Assembly (NCBI GenBank): GCA_039105265.1
Contig: JAPFFF010000005.1
Coordinates: forward strand, 7,611,501 to 7,675,500
From: Tritrichomonas musculus
Taxonomy: Eukaryota > Parabasalia > Tritrichomonadida > Tritrichomonadidae
DNA: 64,000 nt
Direction of reading: 5' to 3'
The notes beneath the pieces were generated by a model. That model saw only the letters and a list, made by a program, of their open reading frames with translations. It ran no database searches and was not told the DNA's origin. How positions within the stretch are numbered: position 1 is the first letter of the stretch; every line of letters starts with the position of its first letter. This document shows positions 58,087-64,000 of the stretch, in pieces. Both the position numbers and the translations under genes were made by a program.

Positions 58087-61061
58087 TTAAATTAATAACT
58101 TTCTAATTGATAAAAATTGATCAATTTTTCTTATACATGAAGGAATACTTATTTGTTCAATTGATGTGCGATCAAACAAATACTCACTGATTATTTGAAG
58201 CTTTGATTTTGATTCAAATTAAACACTTCGAAGTTGTTCACATTCACTAAAAGCATAACTTCCAATATGAGTTATTTGATTTGAAATAACAATTTTTTTA
58301 ATCTTGCAGCAACAACATGCACATGAATAAATACTTGTTATAAAAGAAGGAATTGTAATTGTTTTTGTATTTCGTGGAACAAACACAAGAGTATCGAAAT
58401 TATTTTGTTCTAAATCAGTTTTTCCAATGATCCAACCATTATCAAAATAATCATAATATTTTTCATCTCTTTCAATTAATTCTATTTGATTTAATTCAAA
58501 AGAACTATGACACCATTTTTCACAGAGAATTGTATTTGATGGAATTGATAACTTTTTGATATTAGTTGATTCAAATGCATTTGATTCAATTCTTTGAAGT
58601 TTTGAATCAATTGGAATATTTACTGTTTCAAGTTTACGACAAAATGCAAATGAACTGCTTTTAATGTATTCAATATTTGAAGGAATTGAGATACTATCAA
58701 TTGGACAACTTGAGAATGCTCTACTGCTGATTTCTTTTAAATTATGATTCAAACTCAAATCAACCTTTCTAAAACGCTCGCAACCGTGAAATGCATTTAG
58801 ACCAATTGTTCTAACAGACGGTGGAATTATTATTTCTTCAATTGGTGAGAATTCAAATGCATTTGATGAGATGTAAGAAAGATTGACATTTTGTGATAAA
58901 TCAATGCAGCGGAGACGGGAACAGAGTAAAAAAGCTTCAGATTCAATTGTTTGAACTGATTTTAGAAGTGAATTTTTTGCAATTGATGATTTATAAAATG
59001 ATTTATAGCCAATACTTGAAAGTTCTGAATCTGGAGAAAATTGAACATTATAGATATTTTCTGATTCCTAAAATGCTTTTTCACCAATTCTTGTGACAGT
59101 AAAAAGCCTTTTTTCATATTCAACATGAGAAGGAATTAAGATATTACTACAGATACTAATTTAATATCGTAACGTAATTTTTTATCGTAACGTTATTTTT
59201 TTTATTAGAAAAATTTTAAAATATAAAAATCTAATTTTCTAAATATGTATTGAAGATACTTTATTATAAATTATATCAATATATTTGTTACGTAATAAGT
59301 AATATATCATATCATAATAAATATGAAATTCTTCCATATTGAGTGAGTTTTTCATTAAATTAATCAAAAAAATAAAAATGAATTATTTCATGATATATCG
59401 AATTACCTTTCAATTTAAACAAATACATAGCATCTATATGCAATAGCAATTAATATTTCTTCATAGTGATTAATTGTAAAACTATTCGATTGTGATAAAA
59501 TATAACAAAACAAAACTAAACGACCGTTTAAAATTATATTAAAAAATAAAATATAGTATTTCTATGAATAGTCCTTATTATATTTAAAAGAATACCATAT
59601 TTTTAGATTTATAGACAAAATACAATACATTTGTAGTTCTAATATTTACTTTTTAATTCAAAAAGACAGTTTATTTAAGTAAATTTTTCAAATATAGAAT
59701 CAAAAACAAGTTGATCTATTTTTAAAGTTTCCTATAGGATTTTTTCTAAAATAACAAATATGTTATAATAGTTGACAGTGAACTATCAATAATATTAATA
59801 ATTATATCATGAAAAAATAGGAAGGAGAACAAAAAAAGTTAGATTATTCGAACAACTGTGAAAAGTTTAAAATTCTTATTTTCTCCAAATTTTTGTTTAC
59901 TATTTACAGAAAAAAATATGGTTTAAAACATTGATAGAGACAAATAAATGTCATGATAAATGTTTTTATTTGCGTTATTGAGTTGATTTTATGAAAAATT
60001 TAATATTAAATAAATAATTATTTTTTTTAAAAAAAGTATGATTGAAAAAGAAATTAAAGTTTCTTAAGGAGTCTTTAATATCTAAATACTAGCCTAAAGC
60101 ATTTGATATATATAATTCTCTTCGAAAATAATAATTAAAAAAGTTATCACGTACGTTTGAAATATTTCTGAAATTTTGCTTGTTTCAATCAAAATGCACA
60201 TATCTCATTTATAAAATATTATTTTCATGAATTATTAGAAATATATAAGCTGTTATATGCAATTAATACTGAATGATTGAAGATAATACTGATTTTTATA
60301 AAAATTACTGAGGTACTTATTATTGAGAAATTTATAAAACAAATAATCAAAAATTTTCATAAGAAAGAAAACATAAATAATAGAATTTAATCCGGATATA
60401 TACTTATTTATAATATGGGTTATATATATTAAAATATCAATTGATTTTAATAACTTAAGCTTGCTAAAAAGACACATTTATTTTTTAATATAATTTTAAA
60501 CGGTCGTTTAGTTTTGTTTTGTTCTATTTTATCACAATCGAATAGTTTTACAATTAATCACTATGAAGAAATATTAATTGCTATTGCATATAGATGCTAT
60601 GTATTTGTTTAAATTGAAAGGTAATTCGATATATCATGAAATAATTCATTTTTATTTTTTTGATTAATTTAATGAAAAACTCACTCAATATGGAAGAATT
60701 TCATATTTATTATGATATGATATATTACTTATTACGTAACAAATATATTGATATAATTTATAATAAAGTATCTTCAATACATATTTAGAAAATTAGATTT
60801 TTATATTTTAAAATTTTTCTAATAAAAAAAATAACGTTACGATAAAAAATTACGTTACGATATTAAATTAGTATCTGTATCATCAGATAAACATCTTTCG
60901 AGAATGGCAGTTTTATTATAAAAATTGAGATTAAAACAAAAATAACCAATTGCTACTGAAGATTTTTTGCTATCGAAATCAAAATCATCATTTAAATCTT
61001 CACTTACATCATTTGCATCATTTGCATCATTATCAATTGGCTGAGATTGGAAATTACCCAT
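58087..61061 (-). pseudogene. BspA-type gene interrupted by a TIR element and two stops
   Basis: The 5' exon-like piece starts at ATG 61061 (MGNFQSQPIDND, possible N-myristoylation) and runs to the TA at 60878. The frame resumes at 59149 as SNILIPSHVEYEKRLF and continues with BspA repeats (IGEKAF, LSSIGYKSFYKSS, IEEIIIPPSVRTIGLNAFHGC, IIGKTDLEQNNFDTLVFVP) to 58087. Removing the element (59150-60877) plus one TA gives ERCLSDD-SNILIPSH in one frame. Two in-frame stops remain, TAG at 59068-70 and TAA at 58219-21, with LRR coding on both sides of each. It was once a BspA gene of about 410 codons, now dead. Confidence 0.85.
59150..60877. mobile_element. 1728-bp DNA element with 401-bp terminal inverted repeats
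   Basis: The arms 59150-59550 and 60477-60877 are inverted copies of equal length with very few differences. The tips begin CAGATACTAATTTAATATCG. TA occurs on both sides (59148-49, 60878-79) and counts as target duplication because removing one copy restores the host frame. The 926-bp centre is AT-rich with no transposase; the longest ORF is 74 codons. The arms' near-identity suggests a recent insertion. The TA site and CAG tips fit Tc1/mariner-type non-autonomous elements. Confidence 0.9.
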
Positions 61062-61122
61062 ATTATTACGTTGCTTTAGAAACTATGTACTGATAATAAA
61101 AACCTCGTACTAGTCTCAATTA

Positions 61123-62238
61123 CCCTTACAAATTAACTGTCATTTTTTTTTGCGGAATAAACGTACGAGTAAACGTAAGAAGAAAATTTTGGAAAATTTT
61201 CTCACAAATAATATTACTTTCTCTCTCAAAATCTGACAATTCTTTTTATTACCATTGAATTTTTTTGAAATAATTTTTTTTTATCAGAATTTTGACCGTT
61301 TATTATTGATTTTACATGTAAATGAGGTTTTTCTTTATATTTAACAAATATTTGGATAAAATCTTTGGGGATTTAAATCATTATATCCTTTATTATTTAA
61401 TGCCCAAGTTATAACGAATTTTGTTTTTTGAAGCGTTTGCAATTTTTTTATTAATTAAAAATTCAAATTAAATCCCAATATTTATAGTTATAATATAATT
61501 ATAAATAATATTAAATTTATTTATACCATTTTTTTAATATAAATCTCATTATTCATCGACTTTTTCTATATTTTAGTATTTAAAAAAAGCTAAAATTGAA
61601 ATTTTTGAGTGATTATTATATAAAATTAAGATTCATACTTAAGTATTATACTTAAGTATTATCTATAACGCACGTTGGAAGCACAAATTAATCAAATTAT
61701 AGCGATTTTCAATCTTTATAGAATAATATTAAAAAAAGCAAAAAGAGTCAAATAAAAAACAAATTAAGAGAATGATTATAAAGAATATGTTTAGTAAAAA
61801 CCATAAAATTAAAAAGAATCGAAAAAAATAAATATCGTCATCGAATAATCTTTCAAAATTGAATCAGCAACGAATTGAGATCATCTATACACTTAGGAAC
61901 TGTAATAATACTTTGGTCTCGATGTTTCAGAAGCAAGATTTAAGTAGAAATTGAGCAAAGGAACTTGTATAAAAAAATGGGTGAATTTTATGATTTACGA
62001 TCACTCTTTCAAAATTAGATTATATTCACTTTTTCATAAAAAATAAGATTTTCTTATAAAGCATATTTCTTTCTAATAAAATCTAAAAGATTACTAATTA
62101 TCTGTTAAAAAATATATGTTTTGTAAATGACAATTCTTTTTTGAATTGAGTTTATTCAAAAAAAAAATTTAAAAATTTTAAATGAAAATTTTACGTACGT
62201 TTATTCCGCAAAAAAAAATGACAGTTAATTTGTAAGGG
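61123..62238. mobile_element. 1116-bp TIR element flanked by TA
   Basis: The ends CCCTTACAAATTAACTGTCA and its inverse match perfectly over about 46 bp, including T9/A9 and GCGGAATAAACGTACG. The flanks are TA (61121-22, 62239-40). The interior is AT-rich and non-coding, with a repeated TACTTAAGTATTAT motif at about 61634-61660. The site is about 60 bp upstream of the start of the broken BspA gene. Confidence 0.85.
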
Positions 62239-62240
62239 TA

Positions 62241-63034
62241 TTTCTATCGAATTCAAAATATTATATGATTTATAAATATTACAGCATTCAATTTTTATAA
62301 CATTCTGAATATACCATTTTGATAAAACATCATAAATTGAATAATAAAAATAATAAAAATAATTTAAATATTTATAATTATTTTATATATTTTATATTAA
62401 TATTTGTTTTTATCTTAGGAAATTAATCATGCGAAGATAATCAATAAAAATGTTACGAGTTCACGTGCTTTAACTATATTAAACATTAAAACGAGTTCAC
62501 GTGATTTGACTGATTATAATGGTTTTTGTTTTTTCTTTTCTTTGATCTTTTGATTTTCTTATTGACATTTGGATTCATCACTTTTAAATAAATAATTAAT
62601 AACATAAAATATTCGTTTAAACCTAGTTTTTCTTTTTAATTTCTTGAATAAAATCCGTCAAATAAGCAAATAATTTGATTTTCCATTACAAAAGTGAAAA
62701 TTTCTGCAACTTTTTTAAAGGAGAAATTTCTCATTTATCTCATTGGTCTAATAAATATGTGTATATCTATAAAACTATCAAATGACAATTGATATATTAA
62801 ATAATATTGAATTATTTATTATTGTTATAGATAATACTAATTTCACAATTAAAATTTCTATGGTGAAAAAGAACTTTTTCTTATTAAAACAGTGCTTTAA
62901 ATGTATAGGTTTATAACTATTATTTCTATTTTAAGAAAGTAAAAGATTTTCTACAAGCCATGAATTAATTGATATTAATACTTTGTAGAAAGTTTTATTT
63001 GGTCTTTTAAGACTAAAAGAAATTAATCATATAC
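62241..63034. other. gene-free spacer with a repeated CACGTG motif
   Basis: ACGAGTTCACGTG occurs at 62455 and 62491, 36 bp apart. The rest is AT-rich sequence without a visible gene or relic. Confidence 0.4.
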
Positions 63035-63463
63035 TTAATGATTTTGAATGAATAAACCATTAATTGCCAAAATATGATAAATTTGAGGAACTATTTCAGA
63101 ATCGATATCTGTTGAAATTGATCCAAAGACATCCCGTAATAAAATCAATTTTTCATCTTTAACTGCCCAAAAAAAATGTCTTCGGCGTCCCAAAATCAGA
63201 GTATTGGTCTTCAATTCTCTATTAGAATCAATTTGTTCTATAAGATCATACGCTTTTAATAACTCTGAGTTGTCAATTTTTCTTGTTGGTTCTATTTTTT
63301 TAGCAATTTGTTGCAGTATATTAATAAATTCAGAATCTTCATGTCCTCTTGATATTGTACAGTCATAAATACTGTTATCAGATGTAATAAATCTTACTGA
63401 AGCTGGATAAAGTTTTGATAATTCTTTAAAGATAAATAGTATTTTTGGTTGATCAGTAGTCAT
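63035..63463 (-). CDS. small hypothetical protein, 142 aa
   Basis: ATG 63463 (MTTDQPKILFIFKELSKLYP) is preferred: upstream in-frame sequence is hydrophobic translation of T runs. The reverse-strand sequence ATATCACTATATTTATA about 20-30 nt upstream offers a TCACT Inr-like start. The protein alternates strands and helices (ASVRFITSDNSIYDCTIS, TLILGRRRHFFWAVKDEKLI) and ends INGLFIQNH. It has no membrane segment. It does not match a family I can name; a small longin/roadblock-like fold is conceivable but unsupported. It lies 160 bp downstream of the F5/8C gene in the same orientation. Confidence 0.65.
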   Translation of the reverse strand: MTTDQPKILFIFKELSKLYPASVRFITSDNSIYDCTISRGHEDSEFINILQQIAKKIEPTRKIDNSELLKAYDLIEQIDSNRELKTNTLILGRRRHFFWAVKDEKLILLRDVFGSISTDIDSEIVPQIYHILAINGLFIQNH

Positions 63464-63623
63464 TGTCTTGTATAAATATAGTGATATAATGATAAAATCA
63501 AATATCTCTTTTTGTAGACAAATTGGGAAAAATTTGAAAAAATAAAAAAGAGGGCTAAAATTTTGTAAACCTCTGAAATATGGTAACCATCTAAAAAAAA
63601 AAAAAAAAAAAAAAAAAACTGAT

Positions 63624-64000
63624 TTATTCATTACTATAAATATCGCCATATAACTCAAAATATCTTATAAAGATATTGTATTTGTTAATTGTTGGATTCT
63701 CGCCCCACGTGTCTTCTTGAATAAAGCGAACGTATCTGAAGTGGCAATTTTGAAGCCCAAATTTTTTCTCATTGCACACAAAATAACTCTCCAAATTTCC
63801 GTTTAAACTGGCATTGTCAACTTGTCTGTCAAGCTGGATCCAGCTTGACTTGTCATTTTTATCGTCATAGCCAACAATTCGCCATGTCTTCGAATGGAAA
63901 AATGCATTTTTTTCATGGCCGTTGGTACGAATGAAATATGAATGCAAATCGATTTTATTGTTAGGGCCAAAATCAAATTCAATCCAACTGTCATCTTCAG
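63624..64000 (-). CDS. 3' part of an F5/8 type C (discoidin-like) domain protein
   Basis: The open frame enters from the right edge of the window. It reads DSWIEFDFGPNNKIDLHSYF, IRTNGHEKNAFFHSKTWRIV, SSWIQLDRQVDNASLNG and CHFRYVRFIQEDTWG, ending YFELYGDIYSNE. This is the pattern of the F5/8 type C domain (galactose-binding-like), common at the C-terminus of trichomonad BTB proteins. The upstream domains are outside the window. A run of 26 A (63593-63618) follows the stop on the plus strand. Confidence 0.8.
   Translation of the reverse strand, partial: EDDSWIEFDFGPNNKIDLHSYFIRTNGHEKNAFFHSKTWRIVGYDDKNDKSSWIQLDRQVDNASLNGNLESYFVCNEKKFGLQNCHFRYVRFIQEDTWGENPTINKYNIFIRYFELYGDIYSNE

Noticed and set aside
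60253-60477. 74-codon ORF in the centre of the 1.73 kb element as a transposase remnant
   Set aside because: The translation is low-complexity hydrophobic sequence with no DDE/D or helix-turn-helix motif.

Overview
This 64 kb window is AT-rich nuclear DNA from a single-celled eukaryote, almost certainly a parabasalid (trichomonad). The evidence is BspA-type leucine-rich-repeat genes, DUF3447/ankyrin genes, a BTB/coiled-coil gene ending in an ALK-type glycine-rich domain, a large membrane-bound class III cyclase, a BEACH protein, TKL-like kinases, TCA-T initiator (Inr)-like motifs 15-25 bp before several ATGs, and long ORFs with no obvious introns. Long asparagine runs and the very low GC suggest Tritrichomonas or a relative; the species cannot be fixed from sequence alone.

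Layout. 0-5 kb: an intact DUF3447+BspA gene and a glycine-rich gene with one apparent frame break in a GC-rich island. 7.2-12.2 kb: a predicted adenylyl cyclase. 12.8-18.2 kb: a nest of terminal-inverted-repeat (TIR) DNA elements with tandem repeats. 18.9-22.3 kb: a 1129-aa orphan. 22.8-31.3 kb: a kinase and a ConA-PH-BEACH-WD40 protein that look like one gene split at an A-run. 31.4-35.5 kb: a BspA scrap, a TIR element and a laterally acquired alpha/beta-hydrolase. 35.5-41.2 kb: a broken DUF3447+BspA gene, a TIR element and an intact BspA gene. 41.5-45.2 kb: an ankyrin relic and an ABCA-type transporter whose two halves point in opposite directions. 45.3-53.7 kb: a protein with four tandem kinase-fold domains (two active, two pseudokinase), followed by a shrunken second copy of the same locus. 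54.7-58 kb: three membrane-protein genes. 58.1-61.1 kb: a BspA gene cut by a 1.73 kb TIR element; a further TIR element follows. The right end holds a small orphan gene and a partial F5/8 type C gene.

The genes do not form a pathway. The window reads as rapidly turning-over surface/signalling families mixed with gene relics and many small TA-flanked DNA elements. The clearest unusual results are: element removal at 59.15-60.88 kb exactly restores the host reading frame; several elements with unrelated ends share a TA target site, two of them sharing an architecture of about 1.7 kb with 400-460 bp arms; the four-domain kinase/pseudokinase protein; the kinase-BEACH fusion; and the inverted half-transporter that lacks a P-loop. 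Several breaks sit in homopolymer runs, so assembly error must be excluded for those.
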